Of a stretch of 7,437 nucleotides of DNA, positions 1 through 6,293 are shown in pieces (position 1 is the first letter of the stretch; each line of letters opens with the position of its first letter). Below the pieces are notes generated by a model that was not told where the DNA came from, did not search any database, and worked only from the letters and a program-made list of their open reading frames with translations. Position numbers and translations under genes: made by a program. Location: NCBI GenBank assembly GCA_011048855.1, contig DSCZ01000301.1, forward strand, positions 1-7,437, in the 5' to 3' direction. This DNA is from Desulfobacteraceae bacterium. GTDB lineage: Bacteria; Desulfobacterota; DSM-4660; Desulfatiglandales; Desulfatiglandaceae.

Positions 1-23
1 CGTTTCCTGCTGTTTTCGCTGTT

Positions 24-47
24 CTTTGCGGCTTTGCGACTTGGCGC
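24..47. repeat. Three-copy degenerate octamer run
   Basis: Three consecutive 8-base units can be read: CTTTGCGG (24-31), CTTTGCGA (32-39) and CTTGGCGC (40-47). The third unit diverges from the other two. No reading frame of note crosses the run. It is the leftmost member of a cluster of short repeats that fills the region beyond the 3' end of dctM. It could be a decayed dispersed intergenic repeat, but three short copies are weak evidence. Confidence 0.4.
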
Positions 48-87
48 GATGCAAAATCTTTTCGGGTCTTCGACCGAACAATAAGGA

Positions 88-114
88 TTTCGCGGATACA
101 ATCCGCTCCCACAG
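88..114 (-). repeat. REP-like palindromic element
   Basis: On the minus strand this reads CTGTGGGAGCGGAT, then TGT, then ATCCGCGAAA. The arms GCGGAT (92-97) and ATCCGC (101-106) are a perfect 6-bp inverted repeat around a 3-base loop. The GTGGGAGC head followed by a stem and a CGCGAA tail is the layout of the REP sequences known from Pseudomonas and relatives, which are mobilised by REP-associated tyrosine transposases (RAYTs). The resemblance is from memory. One copy in the window cannot prove that it is repeated, and there is no RAYT gene here. Confidence 0.5.
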
Positions 115-172
115 AACATTAGAGATCAACTATCAGTTGGCAGAAAAAAGAACTACATGAAAAACAAACGAC

Positions 173-214
173 GCCGATACCGACACCAACACCAACACTT
201 ACACTTACACCGGC
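173..214. repeat. Degenerate hexamer tandem repeat, tract 1
   Basis: Seven consecutive 6-base units follow the pattern ACNNAC: GCCGAT, ACCGAC, ACCAAC, ACCAAC, ACTTAC, ACTTAC, ACCGGC. Adjacent units are often identical, as expected from slippage or local duplication followed by drift. Such tracts of the CCGATA/CCGACA type are, from memory, common between genes in deltaproteobacterial genomes. No function is known to me. Confidence 0.6.
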
Positions 215-254
215 GGTGCGGACCAGGCCAGGATTTCATTTCGGCACTCCGGAT

Positions 255-275
255 ACTCCGACGCAGATACGGAGT
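255..275. repeat. Short inverted repeat between the hexamer tracts
   Basis: ACTCCG (255-260) and CGGAGT (270-275) are perfect 6-bp inverted arms around a 9-base loop. The element sits between the two hexamer tracts and overlaps the edge of the second. There is no T-run on either side, so it does not look like an intrinsic terminator for dctM. It may be chance. Confidence 0.3.
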
Positions 276-315
276 CAGAGTCGATTACGACAACGACAAC
301 CGTTCCGCTTCCGCT
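274..315. repeat. Degenerate hexamer tandem repeat, tract 2
   Basis: A second period-6 tract reads GTCAGA, GTCGAT, TACGAC, AACGAC, AACCGT, TCCGCT, TCCGCT. Neighbouring units are more alike than distant ones. It lies 59 bases beyond the end of the first tract and has a different unit sequence. From 316 to 416, the stretch up to the dctM stop codon, I see neither a gene nor a convincing terminator. Confidence 0.5.
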
Positions 316-416
316 CCACTGACAACGATTTAACTCAAGGCGAATAAAGGCCGTGGCTGGGGGGTTCGATGCGGGGGATTCATCTGTAACGTCTAATCCG
401 CTACCTCCAAAACGGT

Positions 417-1715
417 TCAAGAAGCAGCGAGCACCCGGTAACCGAACCATTCGGGGATTGCAGTGACCAGGCCACTCCAAAACGTACAGATAATCAGCAC
501 CGCAATAGAGGCTAGAAGGAAAGGTACGATGGCCCTGGAAACGGACTCGAGCCGCATCCGACTTATCGAGCAGGCTACGAACAGACAGACTCCAACGGGC
601 GGTGTTGTCAGGCCGATAACCAGGTTCAACACGATGATCACACCAAAATGCAGCGGATCCACACCGATTTCGACCATCAAGGGCAAAAGAACCGGGGTCA
701 GGATAATCAGGGATGCGGTGGTTTCCATGAACGTGCCGATCACCAGCAAAACGAAATTTACCAGCAGCAGGATGACGACCTTGCTGTCGGTGAAGGACAA
801 CATCGTTTCGGCGATCACCCGCGGCACTTCTTCGCTTGCCAGCAACCATGAAAAAATCGACGCCGTGCCGATCACCAGGAGCACCAAGGAACTGGTGAGG
901 CCCGTCTCCAGAAGTATCGCCGGTATATCCTTAATTTTAAGGTCTTTGTATACGAACAGTCCGATGAACATAGCATAAAAGACCGCAACACATCCCGCTT
1001 CGGTCGGTGTGAAGACACCCGAAAGAATCCCTCCGACGATTAGGACCGGCATCACCAGCACCAACGCGGCATCACGCGTCGAACGGACGGTTTCTTTCAG
1101 GCCGGGTCTCGAAGCGCGCGGAAAGCCCATCCTGCGGGAACTGTGCTTTACAACCCCCGCCTGGAACAAACCCAGCAGCAATCCCGGTACGATCCCGGCC
1201 AGAAAAAGAGATGCGATAGAGACTTCCGCGAGCACCCCGTAAACGATGAACGGAATCGAAGGCGGGATCACCGGCCCGATCGTCGACGAAGTTGCGGTAA
1301 GCGCGGCCGAAAAATCGGGAGGATAGCCGTCCCTCTTCATGGCCGGTATCAGCACAGAGCCCACTGCGCTGGTATCCGCAACCGCGGCGCCGCTGATGCC
1401 GGCGAAGACCATGCTGACAGCTATGTTGATATACGCGAGCCCCCCCCTGATTCCACCGACGATGGCGGAACAGAAGGCGACAAGCCTCATGGTCATGCTT
1501 CCCCGGGACATGAGGTTCCCGGCCAGGATGAAAAAGGGAACAGCCATCAGGATAGGGTTGTCGATCCCGGTGAAAATGCGCTGGGCGAGAAGAACGAGTG
1601 GGGTCTCTCCGCGGACCGCCATCGCCGCCAGGGGAGTCAACCCGAGAACAAAGGCAACCGGGATTCCCAAAGCAAGGAGGAAAACAAAAGACAGCAAGAG
1701 AACAGCGGTTATCAT
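417..1715 (-). CDS. dctM: TRAP transporter large permease subunit (DctM)
   Basis: This is the large integral membrane subunit of a tripartite ATP-independent periplasmic (TRAP) transporter. It forms the sodium- or proton-driven channel for solute delivered by DctP. The 432-residue length is normal for an unfused DctM, and hydrophobic segments run through the whole chain. Family signatures are visible: AVPFFILAGNLM (about 58-69), FAGISGAAVADTSAVGS (104-120), SSTIGPVIPPSIPF (143-156), SGVFTPTEAG (232-241) and GLTTPPVGVCLF (368-379). The ATG at 1715 follows a GAGGTGA ribosome binding site with a 7-base spacer. That site contains the dctQ stop codon, only 7 bases away, so the two genes are almost certainly translationally coupled. 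It is the last gene of the operon. No terminator is evident after it. The substrate is not deducible from this subunit. Confidence 0.96.
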   Translation of the reverse strand: MITAVLLLSFVFLLALGIPVAFVLGLTPLAAMAVRGETPLVLLAQRIFTGIDNPILMAVPFFILAGNLMSRGSMTMRLVAFCSAIVGGIRGGLAYINIAVSMVFAGISGAAVADTSAVGSVLIPAMKRDGYPPDFSAALTATSSTIGPVIPPSIPFIVYGVLAEVSIASLFLAGIVPGLLLGLFQAGVVKHSSRRMGFPRASRPGLKETVRSTRDAALVLVMPVLIVGGILSGVFTPTEAGCVAVFYAMFIGLFVYKDLKIKDIPAILLETGLTSSLVLLVIGTASIFSWLLASEEVPRVIAETMLSFTDSKVVILLLVNFVLLVIGTFMETTASLIILTPVLLPLMVEIGVDPLHFGVIIVLNLVIGLTTPPVGVCLFVACSISRMRLESVSRAIVPFLLASIAVLIICTFWSGLVTAIPEWFGYRVLAAS

Positions 1716-1722
1716 CTGCCGG

Positions 1723-2211
1723 TCACCTCAAAAAGACCCGGTCGGAACTTTCCTCTGAACCGGATTCGAAAAAAGAGGCCAGCAGATGGATCAGCATGAT
1801 CGAAACGCCCACCGGCACCGACAGATACGGAACGGACATCGGAATCCGCAATGCCGGACTGAGCTGGTAGTGGGTCACCGCAACCAGCTGGATCCCCCCC
1901 CACAATACCACGGCCAGGATAACACCGACAAAGATCCGGGATAACACAAGGACAGGCCGCTGGAATCCCATAGGCAAACGTTCCACGAGGTATGTGACCG
2001 CAATATGCTCACCACGCTTCAAAGCGACCCCTGAGCCCAGAAGAGACGCCCACACGAGGCAGTAGCGCGCGGTTTCCTCCGTCCAGAAAAGAGGAAAATC
2101 GAGGGCATACCGGAAAACCACCTGGATAAGAACAAGGACCGAAAGCAGGGCGACAAAAAAAATCACGCCCAACTCACCTGCCCGATTTACCAAATCACTC
2201 AATTTCCGCAT
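1723..2211 (-). CDS. dctQ: TRAP transporter small permease subunit (DctQ)
   Basis: This is the small membrane subunit of the TRAP transporter, which pairs with DctM and is thought to help dock the binding protein. The 162 residues fit the family. About four hydrophobic segments are visible (roughly 13-33, 48-62, 88-110 and 128-148). The diagnostic loop after the first segment reads FRYALDFPLFWTEETARY (33-50), followed by WASLLGSGVALKRGEHI (54-70). The start at 2211 has only a modest purine-rich GAGAGAG just upstream, so its expression may depend on coupling to dctP, whose stop lies 42 bases away. The C-terminal 15 residues are polar and rich in Glu and Ser, as expected for a short cytoplasmic tail. 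Confidence 0.95.
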   Translation of the reverse strand: MRKLSDLVNRAGELGVIFFVALLSVLVLIQVVFRYALDFPLFWTEETARYCLVWASLLGSGVALKRGEHIAVTYLVERLPMGFQRPVLVLSRIFVGVILAVVLWGGIQLVAVTHYQLSPALRIPMSVPYLSVPVGVSIMLIHLLASFFESGSEESSDRVFLR

Positions 2212-2253
2212 GGCTCTCTCACCGGAGCGGCTTGTTTAAAGGCACCTTTCGAT

Positions 2254-3240
2254 TTATTTCTGAGTCAGGATCCGCTCTACAACAGATTTCCAGTGCGGAT
2301 TGGCACCGACGAATTTATCATAAACCGGTTCCATGGCCCGAACGAACACCTCCTTGTCCACGCCACGTACGTCCATCCCCCAATCTTTAAGCTCCTCAAC
2401 CTGGCGGGCTTCGTTCTCCCGTATCACCTCCCGTTCGAAGACTGCAGCAGCCACGGCGGCGTCTATCAAAATCCGCTGTAAGTCAGGCGCGAGCCCCCGG
2501 AATTTCCTGAGGCCCATTGTGAGCATTGCCGGCGAATAAAAATGCCCGCTGAGGGTCAGGTACTTCTGCACCTCGTTAAGCTTCGTTGAATGAACGATCG
2601 CCACGGGATTCTCCTGGCCGTCTATGACGCTCGTCTGCAGCGCAGTATACACCTCCCCCCAGCTCATTGGTATCGCCTTTGCGCCAAGCTGCCTCACTGC
2701 AGCCAGGTGAACCGGGTTTTCCATGGTTCGGAATTTAAGACCTTTGAAATCACCGGGCTGAACCAGCGGCCGCACGGAATTCGTGAAATTACGAAAACCG
2801 TTTTCCATGAAAGCGAGCCCTTTTATCCCGCTGGACTCCAGCTTCCCGAGCAGTTCGGTTCCCACGTCTCCATCCAGAACCCGATCCACATGTGTATTGC
2901 TCACAAAAAGGAAAGGCAGGTCCAGTACCGCGAAATCAGGGGTAAAATTGGATACAGGACCGGTGGATGTAACCGCCATATCGATCGTGCCCACCTGCAA
3001 ACCCTCCAGAAGCTCCCGTTCTCCTTTCCCCAGCTGGCCGCCCGCATAAACCTTCACCACAACCTCGCCTCCAGTCCGTTCATGGACCAACCGGGCGAAT
3101 TCCCTGGCGCCCTCGTTGTATGCATGGTGAGGCGGCGTTACGGTCGCCAGTTTAAACGTTGTGGATGCATGAATAAAACCCGCCTGGCAGAAGATGATGA
3201 CCGTAGCGGCAAACAAAAACAAACGGCTCAGACGTTTCAT
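2254..3240 (-). CDS. dctP: TRAP transporter periplasmic solute-binding protein (DctP family)
   Basis: This is the extracytoplasmic binding protein that captures the solute and hands it to DctQM. With the start at 3240 it has 328 residues and opens with a classic signal peptide: MKRLSR, a hydrophobic core (7-19), and likely cleavage after the Ala of FIHA (25). An upstream in-frame start at 3288 would put 16 polar residues before the signal. AAAGGAGG (3252-3259) favours 3240, although the 11-base spacer is slightly long. Family motifs are present: YAGGQLG (65-71), KFRTMENP (169-176) with Arg171 at the position of the conserved carboxylate-binding arginine, and MSWGEVYTALQTSVIDGQENP (192-212), typical of DctP (PF03480). 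The arginine suggests a carboxylate-bearing ligand, but the actual compound is unknown. It is the first gene of the operon, with its own upstream region of inverted repeats. Confidence 0.95.
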   Translation of the reverse strand: MKRLSRLFLFAATVIIFCQAGFIHASTTFKLATVTPPHHAYNEGAREFARLVHERTGGEVVVKVYAGGQLGKGERELLEGLQVGTIDMAVTSTGPVSNFTPDFAVLDLPFLFVSNTHVDRVLDGDVGTELLGKLESSGIKGLAFMENGFRNFTNSVRPLVQPGDFKGLKFRTMENPVHLAAVRQLGAKAIPMSWGEVYTALQTSVIDGQENPVAIVHSTKLNEVQKYLTLSGHFYSPAMLTMGLRKFRGLAPDLQRILIDAAVAAAVFEREVIRENEARQVEELKDWGMDVRGVDKEVFVRAMEPVYDKFVGANPHWKSVVERILTQK

Positions 3241-3251
3241 ATACTCCCAAC

Positions 3252-3259
3252 CCTCCTTT
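3252..3259 (-). promoter_or_regulatory. Ribosome binding site deciding the dctP start
   Basis: AAAGGAGG on the minus strand lies 11 bases before the ATG at 3240. There is no comparable site before the alternative in-frame start at 3288, so this site supports the shorter protein beginning with a signal peptide. Confidence 0.6.
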
Positions 3260-3278
3260 GTAATAGTGGATCCGTTCC

Positions 3279-3299
3279 CGGATATCAACGGGATATCCG
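3279..3299. promoter_or_regulatory. 8-bp inverted repeat in the dctP leader
   Basis: CGGATATC (3279-3286) and GATATCCG (3292-3299) are perfect arms around AACGG. If transcription begins near 3318, this hairpin is in the 5' untranslated region of dctP, 20 bases upstream of its ribosome binding site. A competing 5-bp pairing, CCGTT (3272-3276) with AACGG (3287-3291), uses the loop of the first. The site could be an operator or an mRNA structure, and the sequence alone does not decide between them. Confidence 0.4.
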
Positions 3300-3310
3300 C
3301 CGGTGACTCC

Positions 3311-3325
3311 TTGACAGTCGGTCAA
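3311..3325. promoter_or_regulatory. TTGAC-N5-GTCAA palindrome upstream of dctP
   Basis: TTGAC (3311-3315) and GTCAA (3321-3325) form a perfect short palindrome around AGTCG. It lies just downstream of the candidate -10 box, over the predicted start of transcription. That is a typical position for a repressor operator. The regulator is not in the window. Confidence 0.35.
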
Positions 3326-3353
3326 TCTTGCATCCCGGGAACCTGCAAGTCAA
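3325..3353 (-). promoter_or_regulatory. Candidate sigma70 promoter of the TRAP operon
   Basis: On the minus strand, TTGACT (3348-3353, 5 of 6 matches to the -35 consensus) is followed after 17 bases by CAAGAT (3325-3330, 3 of 6 matches to the -10 consensus). Spacing is ideal but the -10 box is weak, which would fit a regulated promoter. A palindrome, CTTGCA-N11-TGCAAG (3327-3349), occupies the spacer between the boxes, where a bound regulator would block or reshape polymerase binding. I see no sigma54-type GG/GC pair here. Confidence 0.35.
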
Positions 3354-3429
3354 ACAAAAACCCGATCATTCCCGTTCAATATAATATTCCGGTATGCAGG
3401 GATTTCAGAATATTCCAAATGAATTCCCG

Positions 3430-3960
3430 CTACGGTTTTTCCGCGATGATTCCGGAAACGGCCCTGTCACCGCCGATAACCCCTTCGTAGCAGCGCAAAC
3501 ACCGAAAACCATCAAAGAAGTGCATGAGTTCATTGTGTTTGAGCAGATGATCCGGGTTCCGGGGCCGTCCGAATAGAGCTTGGTCCACTGTGAAAGTTTC
3601 GTATACCACCACCCCTCCGCTGCGGAGGCCTTGCTTTATGCAGGGGATAAGAGGCCGATGAAGATAATTGAAGCATAGAATTACATCGTAGGCCCGGGGG
3701 AAAATGGGACAAGTTTCCGTCTCAAGGTCGACCACCCGGGCGGTCAGGAGAACACCGGCCTCCTGTGCAGCTTTCAATGCCCCGGCCACAGCCTCGGGTG
3801 AAATATCGACCCCCTCCACATCGTACCCGCAACGGGCCAGAAAAACAGCATTGCGGCCGTATCCCATGGCCAAATCCAGAGCACGACCAGCGGGGAGCAA
3901 ATTCACGTTTTCGGCCAGGAAAGGGGAAGGATCGCGGGCATGTTCGTATGCCTGGGTCAT
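3430..3960 (-). CDS. Class I SAM-dependent methyltransferase, TehB-like
   Basis: This is a small cytoplasmic methyltransferase of 176 residues. The AdoMet-binding motif I is [16 protein letters not shown] (27-42). The acidic residue ending strand 2 is Asp52 in VEGVDIS, and strand 4 is [11 protein letters not shown] (91-101). The later [17 protein letters not shown] segment (120-136) followed by LLKHNEL (139-145) is typical of a TehB-related family often annotated as tellurite resistance methyltransferase. The real substrate is unknown, and the tellurite name should not be taken literally. The start codon overlaps the stop of the upstream DUF255 gene as ATGA, which indicates translational coupling; AAGGAAAGG lies just upstream inside that gene. 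At 176 residues it is slightly shorter than the roughly 190-200 I would expect. No intrinsic terminator is obvious after its TAG. Confidence 0.85.
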   Translation of the reverse strand: MTQAYEHARDPSPFLAENVNLLPAGRALDLAMGYGRNAVFLARCGYDVEGVDISPEAVAGALKAAQEAGVLLTARVVDLETETCPIFPRAYDVILCFNYLHRPLIPCIKQGLRSGGVVVYETFTVDQALFGRPRNPDHLLKHNELMHFFDGFRCLRCYEGVIGGDRAVSGIIAEKP

Positions 3961-6104
3961 ATCCGCCTTTCCTTCTGAAACATCACCGTTTCCCCTGATT
4001 CCAGGAAAGCGAGGAATTCCTGTACATCCGTTAAAGGCTCTCTACAGGCGTAATTCATGCATACATAGGCCGTTGCCCTCCCGTCCATCGCCACACGGTT
4101 TTTGACGAACTCCGAGACTTCGTCAATGGCAGAGGAATCCCCGTCCGTTGAACGGAAAAGCGCTACATGGTTCGGGATGAAACGGCTGTTCAGGGCATTC
4201 AACATCTTCATTACCTCAACGCTTCCCGAGCGTCCGACCACGATGACTTCAAAACAAGGGCCAAGGGCAAAATCCAGGGAGCACAGAAACTGGGTATAGC
4301 CTGATGGGAACTTATCAACATGATCTGAAAATGTCTTCATGATACCTAACGCTTTCTCTTCGTATTCTGTTTTTCCCGTCAGGCGCGCAAGCCTGAAGAA
4401 ATTACTCATAGCCACGGCGTTTCCTGAGGGAATTGCGCCGTCATAGATTTCTTTCTTGCGGACGATCAGGTCTTCACCGTCATCCGCGGTGAAAAAAAAG
4501 CCTCCATTTTGAGAATCCCAGTAATGTGCAAGCAGGATTTCTGAAAGGTTCAGCGCGGTTTTGAGGTGCACGGCATCAAACGTGGCCGCATAGAGTTCCA
4601 GCAATCCCCAGATGAAAAAAGCATAATCGTCGAGGTTGGCCATGATGTCCGCATCCCCTTCACGGTAGCGGTGAAGCAGCCTTCCTTCTGGAGTACGCAT
4701 TCTTTCCAAAATAAAACCGGCCGCGTTCAAGGCGGCATGAGCGTACCGCTCATCCTCCAGCACGCGGGCACCCCTGGCAAGGGCCGCAATCATCAGGCCG
4801 TTCCAATCCGTCAGTATTTTGTCGTCTTTATGGGGGTGTATCCTCTTTTCCCGTGCCTCGAAAAGTTTTTTTCGGGCGGCGTTCAAGAGCTCTCCAGTAT
4901 CCTGTACGGAAAACTCCGAAGTTATTTGGGCCGGGAGTCTGCCGGGATAGAGAATATTGGCGCCGGTGGTCTTTTTTGTCGCCTCTTCGGCGAAGTTACC
5001 TTGTTCTTTGACATTAAAAGCTTGAATGATGAATTGAGCTTCTTCTGCCGAAAGAATTCTCCTGAGTTCTTCCTCTGTCCATAAATAAAACTTCCCTTCC
5101 ACCCCCTCGCTGTCTGCATCTTCGGCGGAATAAAAACCTCCTTCAGGGGATTGCATATCCCTGAGCACGTAGGTAAAAATTTCCCTCGCCACGTTGCCGT
5201 AAAACGCTTTTCCGGTGGCCTGACAGCCCTCCAGGTAAGCGAGGGCAAGCAATGCCTGGTCATAGAGCATCTTTTCAAAGTGAGGGACCAGCCATTCCCT
5301 GTCCGTGGAATAACGGTGAAAACCGTATCCAATCTGATCGAAGATGCCGCCCCGTCGCAGTTCTTGAAGTGTTTTTTCGAGCATTTCCAGGGCTTCAACG
5401 GCACCTGTACGCTTCCAGTACCTGAGAAGAAACAATAGATTGTGGGGCATTGGGAACTTGGGGGCGAGGCCGAATCCGCCATTCTTCGCATCGAACCGGG
5501 CGGAAAGCTCCCGGAAACCAGTCTCCAGGGTCTCATGATTCAGTTCTTTACCGCCATGGCTCTTTTCCAGGTCATGAAGTGCCCGCATCACGCCGGCTGC
5601 ACTTTCCAGAACTTCCTTCTGCCGTGTTTTCCAGACCTGGGCGAGACGTGGAATTAATTCCATCATCCCGGGACGACCGAAACGGCCTGTCCGGGGTATG
5701 TAGGTCGCGGCAAAAAAGGGCTTTTTATCAGGGGTCATGATAATGGTAAGGGGCCAGCCACCGCTTCCGGTGGTCATCTGGCATACGGCCATGTAAATGT
5801 GGTCAAGATCCGGCCTTTCCTCCCGATCGACTTTGATGGAGATAAAATCGTCATTTAAAAGCTGTGCCACTTCCGGGTCTTCGAAGGACTCCTTTTCCAT
5901 AACATGGCACCAATGACAGGTTGAATAACCTATAGAGAGAAAAACTGGTTTATTTTCCTTTCTCGCCTTTTCGAATGCTTCTTCCCGCCAACCATACCAA
6001 TCCACCGGATTGAAGGCATGCTGCAACAGGTACGGACTCTTTTCATGGATCAGGGGATTCTCCCGTCGCCCCTTTTCTCCAAAATAGTTACCGTCAAAGT
6101 TCAT
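3957..6104 (-). CDS. Thioredoxin-domain protein of the DUF255 / YyaL / SPATA20 family
   Basis: This large, probably cytoplasmic protein combines an N-terminal thioredoxin-like domain (about 15-175) with an (alpha/alpha)-barrel related to six-hairpin glycosidase and epimerase folds. Numbering from the ATG at 6104 (715 residues), the signatures are [21 protein letters not shown] (from 16), the CHWC redox motif (63-66), GGWP (115-118), [11 protein letters not shown] (255-265), HFEKMLYDQ (275-283), [13 protein letters not shown] (322-334) and [12 protein letters not shown] (427-438). The C-terminal [11 protein letters not shown] has Cys682 and Cys687. The length matches Bacillus YyaL and animal SPATA20 proteins. 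The biochemical role of the family is not established. An in-frame GTG at 6110 is possible, but GGAG (6112-6115) is 7 bases from the ATG and 1 base from the GTG, so the ATG is preferred. No signal peptide is seen. It is the first gene of a two-gene unit with the methyltransferase. Confidence 0.93.
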   Translation of the reverse strand: MNFDGNYFGEKGRRENPLIHEKSPYLLQHAFNPVDWYGWREEAFEKARKENKPVFLSIGYSTCHWCHVMEKESFEDPEVAQLLNDDFISIKVDREERPDLDHIYMAVCQMTTGSGGWPLTIIMTPDKKPFFAATYIPRTGRFGRPGMMELIPRLAQVWKTRQKEVLESAAGVMRALHDLEKSHGGKELNHETLETGFRELSARFDAKNGGFGLAPKFPMPHNLLFLLRYWKRTGAVEALEMLEKTLQELRRGGIFDQIGYGFHRYSTDREWLVPHFEKMLYDQALLALAYLEGCQATGKAFYGNVAREIFTYVLRDMQSPEGGFYSAEDADSEGVEGKFYLWTEEELRRILSAEEAQFIIQAFNVKEQGNFAEEATKKTTGANILYPGRLPAQITSEFSVQDTGELLNAARKKLFEAREKRIHPHKDDKILTDWNGLMIAALARGARVLEDERYAHAALNAAGFILERMRTPEGRLLHRYREGDADIMANLDDYAFFIWGLLELYAATFDAVHLKTALNLSEILLAHYWDSQNGGFFFTADDGEDLIVRKKEIYDGAIPSGNAVAMSNFFRLARLTGKTEYEEKALGIMKTFSDHVDKFPSGYTQFLCSLDFALGPCFEVIVVGRSGSVEVMKMLNALNSRFIPNHVALFRSTDGDSSAIDEVSEFVKNRVAMDGRATAYVCMNYACREPLTDVQEFLAFLESGETVMFQKERRI

Positions 6105-6111
6105 ATTCACT

Positions 6112-6115
6112 CTCC
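6112..6115 (-). promoter_or_regulatory. Ribosome binding site deciding the DUF255 start
   Basis: GGAG on the minus strand is 7 bases from the ATG at 6104 and only 1 base from the in-frame GTG at 6110. The spacing favours the ATG, which removes two residues from the longest possible protein. Confidence 0.55.
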
Positions 6116-6129
6116 GTGAGGGATGACCG

Positions 6130-6159
6130 TTGAAATGATGCAGTCCAAGTCAACATAAT
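6130..6159 (+). promoter_or_regulatory. Candidate sigma70 promoter for mobA
   Basis: TTGAAA (6130-6135, 5 of 6 matches) and CATAAT (6154-6159, 5 of 6 matches) are separated by 18 bases. This is the best promoter match in the window. Transcription would start near 6166, leaving a leader of roughly 110-130 bases before the mobA start. The box region overlaps the candidate promoter on the opposite strand, so the two divergent units may compete. Confidence 0.5.
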
Positions 6160-6179
6160 CACTTGCCCGGTTTAAGCAA
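6152..6179 (-). promoter_or_regulatory. Candidate weak promoter for the DUF255-methyltransferase unit
   Basis: On the minus strand, TTGCTT (6174-6179) and TATGTT (6152-6157) are separated by 16 bases. Both boxes match the consensus only partly. The position, about 50 bases before the start at 6104, is reasonable. It overlaps the -10 box of the plus-strand mobA promoter. Confidence 0.25.
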
Positions 6180-6191
6180 TGAGGCGGAGAC

Positions 6192-6219
6192 AAGCACCCT
6201 GTCCTGCTTTTTTCAGGGT
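6192..6219 (+). promoter_or_regulatory. Two mutually exclusive hairpins in the mobA leader
   Basis: AAGCA (6192-6196) pairs with TGCTT (6205-6209), and the second arm runs into six Ts (6208-6213), so a weak terminator-like hairpin can form. Alternatively ACCCTG (6196-6201) pairs perfectly with CAGGGT (6214-6219), which would sequester the loop of the first. This is the geometry of a small attenuator. The 5-bp terminator stem is weak, so chance is a real possibility. It does not resemble the large Moco riboswitch. Confidence 0.25.
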
Positions 6220-6293
6220 TGAAAACGTCGCGCGCCCCGATTCGGCATTTCCGGATGGGAACCGGTTGAAAAACGATGGAGGATTCCGTTATC

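Noticed and set aside
157..333. A 58-codon plus-strand ORF covering both hexamer tracts
   Set aside because: Its dipeptide runs are a direct result of period-6 DNA keeping one frame open, and there is no good ribosome binding site before its ATG.
205..849. A 214-codon minus-strand frame running from the repeat island into the dctM region
   Set aside because: It overlaps dctM in another frame, is rich in Arg, Gly and Pro, lacks domain signatures, and dctM is unmistakable.
3361..3429. An intrinsic terminator after the methyltransferase gene
   Set aside because: There is a T-run on the minus strand near 3356-3360, but the bases before it do not form a self-complementary GC-rich stem.
4922..5536. 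A 204-codon minus-strand frame inside the DUF255 gene
   Set aside because: It is an alternative frame of a gene whose conserved motifs run through this whole stretch.
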